The notes under the pieces are model-generated. The model saw nothing but the letters and a program-made list of their open reading frames with translations. It did no database searches and was not told the DNA's origin. The position numbers and the translations under genes are program-made. Below are positions 1 through 8,297 of a stretch of 64,000 nucleotides of DNA, piece by piece (within the stretch, counting starts at the first letter, position 1; every line of letters begins with the position of its first letter). The stretch lies in contig NZ_LKBA01000019.1 of assembly GCF_001307765.1 (NCBI RefSeq), forward strand, positions 310,001 to 374,000, written 5' to 3'. This stretch comes from Aliiroseovarius crassostreae. GTDB lineage: Bacteria > Pseudomonadota > Alphaproteobacteria > Rhodobacterales > Rhodobacteraceae.

Positions 1-103
1 GTCAACGGTGGGCGTCAGCCCGAACATCGTGGATGCCTCGTTTGAGGCGCTTCTGGACGCCATCATCTGGAAACTCCTGCGTGACGGGGCCAAAGCGGTA
101 TGA
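1..103 (+). CDS. cimA: Citramalate synthase, C-terminal end (partial)
   Basis: Only the last 33 codons are present, the gene entering from the left edge and ending at TGA 101-103. The residues STVGVSPNIVDASFEALLDA match the end of the LeuA-type allosteric dimer domain of the CimA/LeuA-like citramalate synthases, which condense pyruvate and acetyl-CoA on the route to isoleucine. Function is assigned from this tail alone, so a 2-isopropylmalate synthase relative is the main alternative. The stop overlaps the next start as ATGA, so the two genes are probably co-transcribed. Confidence 0.75.
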   Translation, partial: STVGVSPNIVDASFEALLDAIIWKLLRDGAKAV

Positions 104-858
104 GTGGCGTCATGACAGCTCATGAGGCGCTGAATGCCTGTGCGCAGATGGTGCAGAAGGGCGATCCGGATCGGTTTCTGGCGGCGATGACTGGACGCCC
201 CGACGAACGCGCCCGGCTGTTCCCGCTTTACGCTTTCAACCTTGAAATTGCCCGCGCGCCCTTCATGTCGAATGAGCCGATGGTCGCCCTGGTGCGGTTG
301 CAATTCTGGCGCGACGTGATTGAAGGGAAAACGGTGGTCGCGCATGAGGTGGCCACGCCCTTGCAAGAGCTGATTGCCGCGGGCCAGCTTGATCGTGGGT
401 TGCTGGAACAGATGGTGGATGCTCGGGAAGGGGATGTGGACGGGATCGGCCGGCAGGGTGCCTCCTCTATCCTGGCCTATGCAAAGGCCACCAGCGGCGC
501 GCTGATGGCCGCGAGTGCAGACGGGGACCGGGAGGGGCTTGTCAGGTTTGGCACCGCGTTGGGTGTTTCCAACTGGTTGAATTCCCTACCAGAACTTGCG
601 CGCGTGGGGCGGGGGCATGTGCCCCCGAGCGATGAAGTCATCGCCGAACTGGCAAATGCAGGTCTGGCGGAGCTGAAAGCGGCCCGCAGATCTTTGCCAC
701 GAAAAGGGTCGGGCGCATTGCGCAGCGGATGGCGGACGGAAGCCATCCTGAACCGCGCCAAATCCTCTCCTGATCTGGCCGCTGCGGGCGCATTGGGCGG
801 GTCGGAGTTTTCCCGCCGCGCGCGTCTTCTGTGGCTGTCCGCGCTTGGCCGCTGGTAA
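100..858 (+). CDS. Squalene/phytoene synthase family protein
   Basis: 252 residues. The segment RLFPLYAFNLEIARAPFMSN followed by LVRLQFWRDVIEG resembles the first half of the SQS/PSY trans-isoprenyl synthase fold, close to the alphaproteobacterial proteins related to eukaryotic NDUFAF6. The Asp-rich catalytic motifs of true phytoene synthases are not obvious, so prenyl transfer activity is doubtful, and a role as a non-catalytic assembly-type protein is possible. The ATG at 100 overlaps the cimA stop; ATG 112 is an alternative start. No carotenoid genes lie nearby. Confidence 0.7.
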   Translation: MSGVMTAHEALNACAQMVQKGDPDRFLAAMTGRPDERARLFPLYAFNLEIARAPFMSNEPMVALVRLQFWRDVIEGKTVVAHEVATPLQELIAAGQLDRGLLEQMVDAREGDVDGIGRQGASSILAYAKATSGALMAASADGDREGLVRFGTALGVSNWLNSLPELARVGRGHVPPSDEVIAELANAGLAELKAARRSLPRKGSGALRSGWRTEAILNRAKSSPDLAAAGALGGSEFSRRARLLWLSALGRW

Positions 859-874
859 GCGCTTTCGCGCGTCC

Positions 875-990
875 TAAAGCGTTTCGGTTTTAACCTGACA
901 CAGGGCAAAACCGAAACGCGGCAAGAGATATCAATGTCGTGGGCGTTTCAGAATAAACATGCGTTTCAAGTTTATCCCGAAACGCTTTAG
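875..990 (+). repeat. Double-hairpin dispersed repeat, copy A (subfamily 2)
   Basis: About 116 bp, bounded by TAAAGCGTTTCG and its inverse CGAAACGCTTTA. Inside are two hairpins joined by a linker with GGCAAGAGATATCAATGTCG. The first hairpin has loop core CCTGACACAGG. The second has decayed and no longer carries the matching TGTGTC. It fills the gap between the convergent genes at 100-858 and 1015-1656. It is nearly identical over its left two thirds to copy B at 54830. Confidence 0.85.
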
Positions 991-1014
991 ATACTGTTAA
1001 CCCGTTTGGCCGGA

Positions 1015-1656
1015 TCAGCCTAGTTTTGCGGCGGTGCGGGCAAGCGTTGTGATGCCGTCCCAATCTCCGGCCTCGATCAGCTGCCGCGGGGCAACCCAGG
1101 ACCCGCCCACGCACAGAACATTGGGCAGCGACAGATAGTCCGATGCATTTGCAAGGCTCACGCCTCCGGTTGGGCAGAACCGGATCTGGGGCAGGGGAGA
1201 GGCCAGGGATTTCAGGAATTTACTCCCCCCGGCGGCCTCTGCGGGAAAGAATTTCTGCACCGAATACCCGCGTTCCAGAAGGCGCATGGCTTCGGTGGCT
1301 GTGCTGGCGCCCGGCAAAAGCGGCAGCTCCACGGCTTCGCAGCTGTCGATCAAAAGATCGGTCGCGCCGGGGGATACGGCAAATTTGGCGCCAGCGGTTT
1401 TGGCATCGGCGGCATGGGTTGGGGTCAGAACGGTCCCGGCCCCGACAATGCCCCCTTCGACCTGAGACATTTCCGCGATCACTTCGATGGCGGCAGGCGT
1501 GCGCAGAGTAACCTCCAGCACCGGAAGCCCGCCCGCGACAAGAGCGTGGGCCAGCGGTTGTGCATGGGCGGGATCATGCACCACGAGGACCGGGATAACA
1601 GGTGCCCGGGTGCAGATGTCTTCGCTGAAGGCCGTGGCCGCGGCGGCTGGTGTCAT
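1015..1656 (-). CDS. eda: KDPG/KHG aldolase
   Basis: 213 residues. Bifunctional 4-hydroxy-2-oxoglutarate / 2-dehydro-3-deoxy-6-phosphogluconate aldolase, the last step of the Entner-Doudoroff pathway, splitting KDPG to pyruvate and glyceraldehyde 3-phosphate in the cytoplasm. Visible marks are LEVTLRTPAA with the catalytic Glu, GAGTVLTP, FAVSPGATD, the Schiff-base region VQKFFPAEAAGG with its Lys, and FCPTGGVS for phosphate binding. Length is normal for the class I family. The start overlaps the edd stop by 4 bases (ATGA), so edd-eda form one operon read leftward. Confidence 0.96.
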   Translation of the reverse strand: MTPAAAATAFSEDICTRAPVIPVLVVHDPAHAQPLAHALVAGGLPVLEVTLRTPAAIEVIAEMSQVEGGIVGAGTVLTPTHAADAKTAGAKFAVSPGATDLLIDSCEAVELPLLPGASTATEAMRLLERGYSVQKFFPAEAAGGSKFLKSLASPLPQIRFCPTGGVSLANASDYLSLPNVLCVGGSWVAPRQLIEAGDWDGITTLARTAAKLG

Positions 1657-3464
1657 GTGTCATCTCCTGTCAGGATCGGGGAGGCGCCGGTGGTGGCCGG
1701 GCCGACATGCTGGCGAAACGCGGCGAACAATTCGCGCCCCATGCCGGTTTCGTTGGAGGTAAGGTCCTTGGTTTCAGGCGTGCGATCCGCAAACCCGTTG
1801 GCCAGCACCTGAAGCTGACCGGCCGTGGCATCAAGGCGGATCAGGTCGCCATCCCGGACCCGTGCGATCGGACCACCTGCCGCGGCTTCGGGTGAAATAT
1901 GAATGGCCGCGGGAACTTTTCCCGAAGCCCCGGACATGCGCCCGTCTGTCACAAGGGCCACTTTCAGACCGCGATCCTGTAGCACGGAAAGAACCGGCGT
2001 CAGTCCGTGCAACTCAGGCATACCATTGGCTTGCGGCCCCTGAAAACGTACGACAAAGACAGTATCCGTTGTGATTTCATTGGCTTGGAAGGCTGCCTTC
2101 ACGCTTGATTGATCGGTGAAGACCCGCGCTGGCGCTTCGATAATGTGGCGCTCCGCTGCCACGGCGGAAGTTTTAATCACGCCTTGCCCAAGGTTGCCAT
2201 CCAGCTTGGCCAGCCCCCCGGTCGGCTGAAACCCCTCAGAGGGAGGGCGCAGGATCTTGTCGTTCAGGCTGGTGCGTGGGGCAGGTTCCCAGCGTACTCT
2301 TTCACCTGCGAGCTTGGCTTCAACTGCGTAGTTTTCCAACGGTCCCGCCACCGTGGTGACATCGTTATGCAAGAGCCCCGCTTCGAGCAGATGGCCGATC
2401 ATGTAGCCAAGGCCGCCGGCTGCATGGAAATGGTTCACATCCGCCAGCCCATTGGGATAAACGCGGGCCATCAGTGGAACGGCGGCGGAAATATCGGCAA
2501 AATCCTCAAGTGTCAGGATCACCCCGGCCGCGCGGGCCATGGCAGGCAGGTGCAGCACCAGATTGGTGGATCCACCTGTTGCCATCAGCCCGACAATCCC
2601 GTTCACGAAGGCGCGGGCGTCCAGCACATGGGCGGCGGGTGTATGCCGGTCAGGCGCTGCGATTTCAATTGCGCGGCGCACCCCTTCGCGGGTCAACGCA
2701 TCGCGCAGGGGGGTATGAGGGTTGACGAAGCTTGATCCCGGCAGATGCAGCCCCATAAACTCCATCAGCATCTGATTGGAATTGGCGGTGCCGTAAAATG
2801 TGCAGGTTCCAGGGCCGTGATAGGCGGCCATTTCCGCCTGCATCAGGGCTTTTCGGTCAATCTCACCTTTGGCGAAGCGTTTCCGTATTTCGGCTTTTTC
2901 ATCATTTGGCAGGCCAGAGGTCATGGGGCCTGCGGGCAGGAACGCTGCGGGGATGTGGCCCAAAGTGGCAGCGGCCATGACAAGACCGGGAACAATCTTG
3001 TCGCAAACCCCAAGGTAGAGCGCTGCATCATAGGTGTTGTGGCTAAGCGCGATGGCTGCGGCCATGGCAATCACGTCACGGGAAAATAGGCTCAGCTCCA
3101 TGCCGGTTTCACCCTGGGTGACGCCGTCACACATGGCGGGCACCCCACCTGCCACCTGGGCGGTGGCGCCCATCTCCCGCGCGGTCTGTTTGATCAGGTC
3201 GGGGTAGGTGGCATATGGGGCATGGGCCGACAGCATATCGTTATATGCGGTGACAATGCCCAGGTTCGGGGCCGTCCCCTCTGCAAGACTGGTCTGGTCT
3301 GGTCCTGCCCCGGCATAGGCGTGTGCCTGTCCCGAACATCCCAAATGCCCGCGGGCTGTCCCTTTCGCAATCGCGGCGTTGATCTTGGCCAGATAGGCAT
3401 CGCGGGTATGTCTGGAACGTGTTTCAATCCGTTCTGTAACCTTGTCTATCCGGGAATTCAGCAT
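1653..3464 (-). CDS. edd: 6-Phosphogluconate dehydratase
   Basis: 603 residues, the usual length for Edd of the IlvD/Edd family. It dehydrates 6-phosphogluconate to KDPG. Signs of the iron-sulfur dehydratase fold are [16 protein letters not shown] near the N terminus, [26 protein letters not shown], the Cys-bearing [32 protein letters not shown] and [18 protein letters not shown]. The gene starts at ATG 3464 and is translationally coupled to eda. Its upstream region holds a 17-bp palindrome that could be an operator. Confidence 0.97.
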   Translation of the reverse strand: MLNSRIDKVTERIETRSRHTRDAYLAKINAAIAKGTARGHLGCSGQAHAYAGAGPDQTSLAEGTAPNLGIVTAYNDMLSAHAPYATYPDLIKQTAREMGATAQVAGGVPAMCDGVTQGETGMELSLFSRDVIAMAAAIALSHNTYDAALYLGVCDKIVPGLVMAAATLGHIPAAFLPAGPMTSGLPNDEKAEIRKRFAKGEIDRKALMQAEMAAYHGPGTCTFYGTANSNQMLMEFMGLHLPGSSFVNPHTPLRDALTREGVRRAIEIAAPDRHTPAAHVLDARAFVNGIVGLMATGGSTNLVLHLPAMARAAGVILTLEDFADISAAVPLMARVYPNGLADVNHFHAAGGLGYMIGHLLEAGLLHNDVTTVAGPLENYAVEAKLAGERVRWEPAPRTSLNDKILRPPSEGFQPTGGLAKLDGNLGQGVIKTSAVAAERHIIEAPARVFTDQSSVKAAFQANEITTDTVFVVRFQGPQANGMPELHGLTPVLSVLQDRGLKVALVTDGRMSGASGKVPAAIHISPEAAAGGPIARVRDGDLIRLDATAGQLQVLANGFADRTPETKDLTSNETGMGRELFAAFRQHVGPATTGASPILTGDDT

Positions 3465-3505
3465 GGCGGTCCTTTGGGTGAGTTAGGAAGCGGAGCAAGG
3501 AGTGA

Positions 3506-3522
3506 ATAGCAGGATCTGCTAT
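3506..3522. promoter_or_regulatory. Palindrome upstream of edd-eda, possible operator
   Basis: ATAGCAG and CTGCTAT form a perfect 7-bp inverted repeat around GAT, 42 bases upstream of the edd start. Its place between the divergent edd-eda operon and the lipoprotein gene fits a dimeric repressor site, but no regulator gene adjoins it and the regulator is unknown. Confidence 0.35.
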
Positions 3523-3713
3523 CGCTAACAAGTGCGGCCAGGTGATGCAGGGGGGGCTTTCCGGGCAATTAAGAAAATGTGTTTTTTCAGATTGATAGTG
3601 CATTTGTCACAGGGTTACCCTGCGGTTTCCTTAATGCTGCCTCAATTGGTTAACAAGATCCTACGAAAAAGGATGTGCAGAATGCACTTCCATCGCATCA
3701 ATCGGAGGCGAGC

Positions 3714-4391
3714 ATGAAACTGGGTAAGCTCTTTCTTGGCATGGTGGCCATCGCGGCCTTGTCGGCCTGTATGAAACCAGGGGAAGTGACGCGGGCGCAA
3801 CCTTCCAATCTCGAACTGGGGGCGGCAAGCGGCGCACAACAGCCTAAATCCGTTGAATATAATGTCACGGATGTTCGCGTGACCGTGCCGCGCAGCCTTA
3901 CCGTTTCCGAGGCCAACTCGCTGAAGCCGAGAGCCGACATTGTCTGGCGCGAAGACCCGCTTGGGGATCGTTACAAACAGGTTCAGGTGATCCTTGATGA
4001 TGCGTTCGACCGTGGTGTCAGCACCCTGAACAAGGGGCGTCCGGTGGTTCTTGAAATCACCTTGCAGGAGTTCCATGCCCTGACCCAGCGCACGCGTTAC
4101 ACCTATGGGGGCACCCATGCGCTGCGCTTCGACCTTACGGTTCTGGATGCAAAAACCGGGATGATCCTGGAACCCAAACGCACGATCCAAAATGACCTGC
4201 GTGCTTTTGGCGGAGAAGAGGCGCTGGCCGCAGAGGCACGGGGTGAGACGCAGAAAGTTCGGATTACCGCTCATCTGGCAGCCGTCATTTATCAGGAAAT
4301 GACCCGCCCGAGAGATTTCCTGCCCGCGGATTTTGTTCCCCATATGCCGCAGACCACCGTTGCTGCTGTTGCTCCCGAGGCAGCTCAGTAA
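3714..4391 (+). CDS. Conserved Rhodobacterales lipoprotein
   Basis: 225 residues from ATG 3714, chosen because CGGAGGCG sits just upstream; a longer reading from GTG 3675 would hide the signal peptide. MKLGKLFLG-MVAIAALSAC is a type II signal peptide with lipobox LSAC, so Cys19 should be lipidated. The mature part carries VTDVRVTVPRSLTVSEANSL and later LTVLDAKTGMILEPKRTI, a pattern I associate with small uncharacterised Rhodobacterales lipoproteins (perhaps DUF6778). No enzymatic motif is seen. The gene stands alone and ends in a clear terminator. Confidence 0.75.
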   Translation: MKLGKLFLGMVAIAALSACMKPGEVTRAQPSNLELGAASGAQQPKSVEYNVTDVRVTVPRSLTVSEANSLKPRADIVWREDPLGDRYKQVQVILDDAFDRGVSTLNKGRPVVLEITLQEFHALTQRTRYTYGGTHALRFDLTVLDAKTGMILEPKRTIQNDLRAFGGEEALAAEARGETQKVRITAHLAAVIYQEMTRPRDFLPADFVPHMPQTTVAAVAPEAAQ

Positions 4392-4423
4392 TCCAGCGAA
4401 CTTTCAGCGGGACAGACCGAAAC

Positions 4424-4446
4424 AGGCGGCGAGAGCCGCCTTTTTC
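4424..4446 (+). terminator. Rho-independent terminator after the lipoprotein gene
   Basis: AGGCGGC and GCCGCCT pair around GAGA, followed by TTTTTC, 33 bases after the stop codon. Confidence 0.8.
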
Positions 4447-4483
4447 ATTGGCCCCCCCCGGCAAAACCGGCTAACAGGCAGGC

Positions 4484-5683
4484 ATGACTGATACGCGCCC
4501 CACAATCCGCCTTAAACCAAAAGCCAACGCCCGCGCCATTCGCCATGGCGCCCCGTGGGTTTATGACAATGAAGCTGTCACCGATCGCCGGACAAAAAAA
4601 CTGGCTGCAGGAACAATTGCGGTGCTCGAGGATGGTGACCGGGCGGCTTTGGCCACGGTGGCGATCAACCCCGGTTCGCGCATTATTGCACGTGTGCTGG
4701 ATCGTGATCCCGAGGCGCAGATAGATCGCAATTGGCTGCGGGACAAACTTGCCGCGGCGCTGGCCCATCGTGAAACCTTGTTCGACGCGCCGTTTTACCG
4801 GTTGGTGCATGCAGAGGCCGACGGGCTTCCCGGGGTGATCATAGACCGTTTCGGCGACGTTGCGGTTGTGCAGCCCAACGCTGCCTGGGCTGAGTTCCTG
4901 CTGGATGATCTGACCACCGCCCTTGCCGAAGTGACCGGCGTGACCACCATTTTAAAAAACGCAGGCGGGCGTGCCCGGGTGCTGGAGGGGCTGGGGGATG
5001 AAAATGCCGTGCTGCTTGGGGATCTTCCCAAGGCGCCGGTCCCGGTGTCGATGAATGGCGCAACCTATCTGGCTGACCTGGTGGGGGGGCAGAAAACGGG
5101 CTTGTTCTATGACCAGCGCCCCAATCACGCATTTGCGGCGGGGCTTGCCAGGGAGGCGCGGGTTCTGGACGTGTTCTCTCATGTTGGGGGTTTTGCCTTG
5201 TCTGCCCTTGCGGGCGGTGCGACATCCGCCCTGTCGGTTGACGGATCGGCGGCGGCGCTGGAGCTTGCAGCGGGTGGGGCCGACGCGATGGGGGCCGCAG
5301 ATCGGTTTGCCACCCGCAAGGGGGATGCCTTTGACGTCTTGACGACACTGGCCGAAGAAGGGGCGCAGTTTGATGTGGTGATCTGCGATCCGCCCGCCTT
5401 TGCCCCGTCGAAAAAGGCGTTGGAGCCGGGGCTGCGGGCTTATGAACGCGTGGCACGGCTGGCAGCGCCCTTGGTGGCACCCGGCGGGTATCTTGGGCTG
5501 TGTTCCTGTTCGCATGCGGCAACCGTGGACAAGTTTCGCAATGCCTCGAACCGCGGGGTTGGGCGGGCCGGGCGGGCGTCGCAACTGATCTACACCGGAT
5601 ATGCAGGCGCTGATCACCCCCAGCACCCACAGCTTGCGGAAAGCGGCTATCTCAAGGCGCTGTTTTACCGGATGTTGCCGTGA
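4484..5683 (+). CDS. RlmI-like class I rRNA (cytosine-5) methyltransferase
   Basis: 399 residues. An N-terminal PUA-like domain (IRLKPKANARAIRHGAPWVY) is followed by a small linking domain with HAEADGLPGVIIDRFGD and a Rossmann methyltransferase domain. AdoMet contacts include QKTGLFYDQRPNH, VLDVFSHVGGFALSAL and the motif IV stretch VVICDPPAFAPSKK. The motif VI-like LGLCSCSHAATVDKF contains the candidate Cys. This order is that of the YccW/RlmI family modifying C1962 of 23S rRNA. The exact target is inferred from the family. The stop overlaps the PIN gene start. Confidence 0.85.
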   Translation: MTDTRPTIRLKPKANARAIRHGAPWVYDNEAVTDRRTKKLAAGTIAVLEDGDRAALATVAINPGSRIIARVLDRDPEAQIDRNWLRDKLAAALAHRETLFDAPFYRLVHAEADGLPGVIIDRFGDVAVVQPNAAWAEFLLDDLTTALAEVTGVTTILKNAGGRARVLEGLGDENAVLLGDLPKAPVPVSMNGATYLADLVGGQKTGLFYDQRPNHAFAAGLAREARVLDVFSHVGGFALSALAGGATSALSVDGSAAALELAAGGADAMGAADRFATRKGDAFDVLTTLAEEGAQFDVVICDPPAFAPSKKALEPGLRAYERVARLAAPLVAPGGYLGLCSCSHAATVDKFRNASNRGVGRAGRASQLIYTGYAGADHPQHPQLAESGYLKALFYRMLP

Positions 5684-6231
5684 AGGTTTGTATCGACGCC
5701 TGCGTGCTTTACCCGACGGTGATGCGCGAAATGGTGTTGGGGGCGGCTGAGGCCGGTCTGTTTGCCCCCTTCTGGTCACCGCGTATCCTAGAGGAATGGG
5801 CCCGTGCCGCAGCGCGCCTTGGTCCGGAACAAGAGATGTTTGCGCGGGGTGAGATTGCGCAGCTGAATGCCCGGTGGCCATCGGCCAGCGTGGCCCCACG
5901 AGAAGGGGACATGCGCAGGCTTTACCTGCCCGATGAAAATGACATTCATGTTCTGGCGTCGGCCATAGCAGCAGGGGCCGATGTCTTGCTGACGCTTAAT
6001 CGTGCAGATTTTCCGGGCCATGTGTTGGCGGAAGAGGGGCTGCGCCGCGAAAGCCCGGACCTGTTCCTGCGTGATTTCGTCGACACCCACCCGCAACAGA
6101 TGACCGCGCTGGGTGAGCGGGTTTTGGCGGAGGCGCGTCGCCTGTCAGGGGAGGGCAGCTGGACGCTGCGCAACCTGATGAAAAAAGCTCGCCTGCCACG
6201 TTTGGGCAAAGCGCTGGAGCAACTTGGTTGA
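5680..6231 (+). CDS. RSP_2648-family PIN domain protein
   Basis: 183 residues from GTG 5680, which overlaps the methyltransferase stop (GTGA). The PIN fold is shown by MKVCIDACVLYP with its first Asp, RILEEWARAA with the second acidic position, the PDENDIHVLASAI block and VLLTLNRADFP, which together give the usual cluster of acidic residues for a Mg-dependent RNase. It is longer than VapC toxins and has a C-terminal extension. There is no antitoxin gene beside it. The linkage to an rRNA methyltransferase suggests an RNA-processing job rather than a toxin. Confidence 0.8.
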   Translation: MKVCIDACVLYPTVMREMVLGAAEAGLFAPFWSPRILEEWARAAARLGPEQEMFARGEIAQLNARWPSASVAPREGDMRRLYLPDENDIHVLASAIAAGADVLLTLNRADFPGHVLAEEGLRRESPDLFLRDFVDTHPQQMTALGERVLAEARRLSGEGSWTLRNLMKKARLPRLGKALEQLG

Positions 6232-6247
6232 CGCGGTCCGCCCGGTT

Positions 6248-6940
6248 TCAAAGCGTTTCAACCGACCATTTGGCCTCGTTTTTCTCAATCGCGGCAATGC
6301 GATCTGCGGTTTTCGGATGGCTCATCAACCATGCCGGCATCACCCCACCGCGCCCTTTGGTGAGGTGATCGAGCTTCCCAAACAGGGATTTCTGCGCCTC
6401 TGTGCCAATGCCTGATTTGAGCAGGAGCGCGGAGGCATATTCATCCGCTTCATATTCATCCCCCCGCGAAAGCCCTGCCGCCACAAGGCGGGTCAGGAAG
6501 CGGGCGATATAGACACCGGCGCCGGGCAAAAAGCGCGACAGCATCATGCTCAGCACCGTGCGCAATGCGTTCTGCCCGGAAAAATCAATCATGCGTTTGC
6601 GGGCATGTCCAAGGGCCACGTGACCCAGTTCATGGGCAATCACCGAGGCCAGTTCCGGTCCGGTGACGCGGCCATTGCGATATTCCTCCATGAACCCGCG
6701 GGTGATGAAAATCCGCCCATCCGGCGCGGCCAGGCCATTGATCGGCTGAATTTCATAGACGAAAACCCGGATCCGGGGCAGGTCGAGGGCCCGTGCCATC
6801 TGATCGGTCAGCTGTTTCAATCCCGCATCAGCCAGTTCCGAAGAATTCTCGTCCAGCTCGCGATGGGTGCGCCAGACCGAAAACCGGTAAAGCACATAGC
6901 CATAAAGGACAGGGAGAAGGATAGGGAGGAGCTTCAGCAT
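6248..6940 (-). CDS. M48 family zinc metalloprotease
   Basis: 230 residues from ATG 6940; a start 15 codons further out is possible but would place charged residues before the membrane segment. One N-terminal membrane helix (LLPILLPVLYGYVLYRF) precedes the peptidase domain. SVIAHELGHVALGH is the HExxH zinc site with the catalytic Glu, and GDEYEADEYAS gives the third zinc ligand. AWLMSHPKTADRIA is the typical C-terminal M48 segment. The family handles envelope or periplasmic protein quality control. It is HtpX-like but shorter, having only one sure membrane segment. Confidence 0.88.
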   Translation of the reverse strand: MLKLLPILLPVLYGYVLYRFSVWRTHRELDENSSELADAGLKQLTDQMARALDLPRIRVFVYEIQPINGLAAPDGRIFITRGFMEEYRNGRVTGPELASVIAHELGHVALGHARKRMIDFSGQNALRTVLSMMLSRFLPGAGVYIARFLTRLVAAGLSRGDEYEADEYASALLLKSGIGTEAQKSLFGKLDHLTKGRGGVMPAWLMSHPKTADRIAAIEKNEAKWSVETL

Positions 6941-6995
6941 AAAGCTTATATGGGGGCAAAACCCGTTTTGGGAAAGAGGAACCAACCGGTTCGTT

Positions 6996-7329
6996 TCAGG
7001 TTTTTCGATTGCGGGCCATGGCGTGGATCCATGAAAAAAGGAGAGCTGCCAGGGTCAGAGCGGCAAGAAAGCCAGCCAGATTTCCCATGACACCGGCCAG
7101 ATATTCAACCTGATTGGCAAACCCATATCCGAGACCCACGTAAAGTGTGACCCAGACGACCTCTCCGATCAGGCCCCAAAGGGTAAAGCGCCCCCAGGAC
7201 AGCCCCGCCTGCCAGCATCATCAATGAGGTCGGGATTGGGAGCGCGAGACAGGAGAGAAAAGCGGCAGCAAAGACCACCCATGGTCCATAGGTGGTCAAT
7301 AGGGCAAAGACGGCGTCCGTGGTCATCAT
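6996..7329 (-). pseudogene. DedA/VTT family membrane protein, internally deleted
   Basis: The N-terminal part (MMTTDAVFALLTTYGPWVVF then LSCLALPIPTSLMMLAGG) reads in one frame from ATG 7329. The C-terminal part (GLSWGRFTLWGLIGEVVWVT through YVGLGYGFANQVEYLAGVMG to a TGA at 6996-6998) reads in another. DedA proteins have some 80-100 residues of conserved helices between these two parts; they are missing here and the junction near 7200-7210 also shifts the frame. The product would normally be a phospholipid scramblase-like or transporter membrane protein. The start overlaps the end of the next gene upstream. Confidence 0.82.
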
Positions 7330-7715
7330 TGGCCCGCATCCCCGGCGGGGTGTTCGCTTTGATAGACCGACAGCCCCGTGTCGATCCTTTGCAGCAACTC
7401 ATTCAGTGCCAGATCATGTTTCGCCGCTATATCACTCAGCGATCGGGGGTCGTTTTCAAGGTCGCGACCCGGCACCGCTGATTGCATGATGTCCATCATG
7501 TCGGGGCGTGGGATGCGCCAGGAATGGGCCACGTATCTTGGGGTCATCCAACCGGCAAGCGGTTGATTGCGATGATCGGGATTGCCCCAATATACGGCTT
7601 CGCTGATGGTGCGGATTGCGAAAACGCCGCCTGCAATCAGGCAAAGGATCATCAGCGCGGTTGCCACCGGAGCGGCGCGCCACATGGTTTGAAGCTGGAT
7701 TTTCGCTGCATTCAA
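7326..7715 (-). CDS. Hypothetical protein with one N-terminal membrane helix
   Basis: 129 residues. A hydrophobic helix APVATALMILCLIAGGVFAI lies at about residues 15-34 and anchors the protein. The rest contains WGNPDHRNQPLAGWMTPRYV, SWRIPRPDMMDIM and a Leu-rich C-terminal helix. I do not recognise a catalytic motif. Its stop overlaps the start of the DedA remnant (ATGA), so it is likely a DedA-linked membrane accessory gene, similar to small hypotheticals next to dedA in other roseobacters. Confidence 0.65.
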   Translation of the reverse strand: MNAAKIQLQTMWRAAPVATALMILCLIAGGVFAIRTISEAVYWGNPDHRNQPLAGWMTPRYVAHSWRIPRPDMMDIMQSAVPGRDLENDPRSLSDIAAKHDLALNELLQRIDTGLSVYQSEHPAGDAGQ

Positions 7716-7851
7716 TGGGCGTTACACGCGATCCTCCTTGCGGGTTTCATATCTTATACTTCTTGTTGCCCCGTTTCCGTCGCCTGTCGTTGTGACATTT
7801 CGCTGGGTGTTGTGCAGAGGGTTGCGCGCCTATCTCATGAAGGATGCAGAA

Positions 7852-7965
7852 CAAAGGGTCTCGGGATGGGTCCGGAACACGTGGTTGTTTTGAAACACCC
7901 GCAACATTGGAACCTCTTCCGGTGTTTCGACCTTTCCCGTCTCAGGTGAAACTCGAAACGCTTCA
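7852..7965 (-). repeat. Double-hairpin dispersed repeat, copy H (diverged)
   Basis: Read on the minus strand it runs from GAAGCGTTTCGAG to GAGACCCTTT and has the same box order as the other copies (GTTTCG / CGAAAC / GTGTTTC / GAGAC). The centre GGAAGAGGTTCCAATGTTGC corresponds to the subfamily 2 linker. It has many point changes, so it is an old copy. It sits in the gap between the divergent genes at 7326-7715 and 7978-8253. Confidence 0.6.
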
Positions 7966-7977
7966 GGGATCGACATC

Positions 7978-8253
7978 ATGACCAAAGCCCGTTGGATCCG
8001 GATATTCCGATATGTCGCCTCAATCGAAGGGTGGAGCTATGTTGTGTTGCTGTTTGTGGCCATGTCGTTGAAATACTGGGCTGAAATGGATGCGGGTGTT
8101 GTGCTGGCCGGAAGGGTGCATGGCGGATTGTTCATTGCCTATATTGCCGCCCTGTTTGGTGCCGCGGGGCTGGGGGGACTGTCGAGCGAACGTGTCAATT
8201 GGGCATTGCTGGCCAGTTTGCTGCCTTTTGGGACCTTTCTGCACGACCCCTAG
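7978..8253 (+). CDS. DUF3817 membrane protein with early stop
   Basis: 91 residues. The pattern VASIEGWSYVVLLFVAMSLK near the start, GRVHGGLFIAYIAALF and LLASLLPFGTFLHD are marks of DUF3817, a three-helix integral membrane family of unknown function. Homologues usually go on after the last motif with a charged tail. Here TAG 8251-8253 interrupts that tail, and the same frame stays open to TAA 8299-8301 (LKRAEQDLRGLQREV). The family Trp at this place suggests TGG became TAG. The three membrane helices are complete, so the product may still work. Confidence 0.8.
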   Translation: MTKARWIRIFRYVASIEGWSYVVLLFVAMSLKYWAEMDAGVVLAGRVHGGLFIAYIAALFGAAGLGGLSSERVNWALLASLLPFGTFLHDP

Positions 8254-8297
8254 CTGAAGCGAGCAGAACAGGATCTGCGCGGTTTGCAACGGGAGGT

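Noticed and set aside
5680-6231. PIN protein as a VapC-type toxin
   Set aside because: No antitoxin gene beside it, it is longer than VapC, and it is coupled to an rRNA methyltransferase gene.
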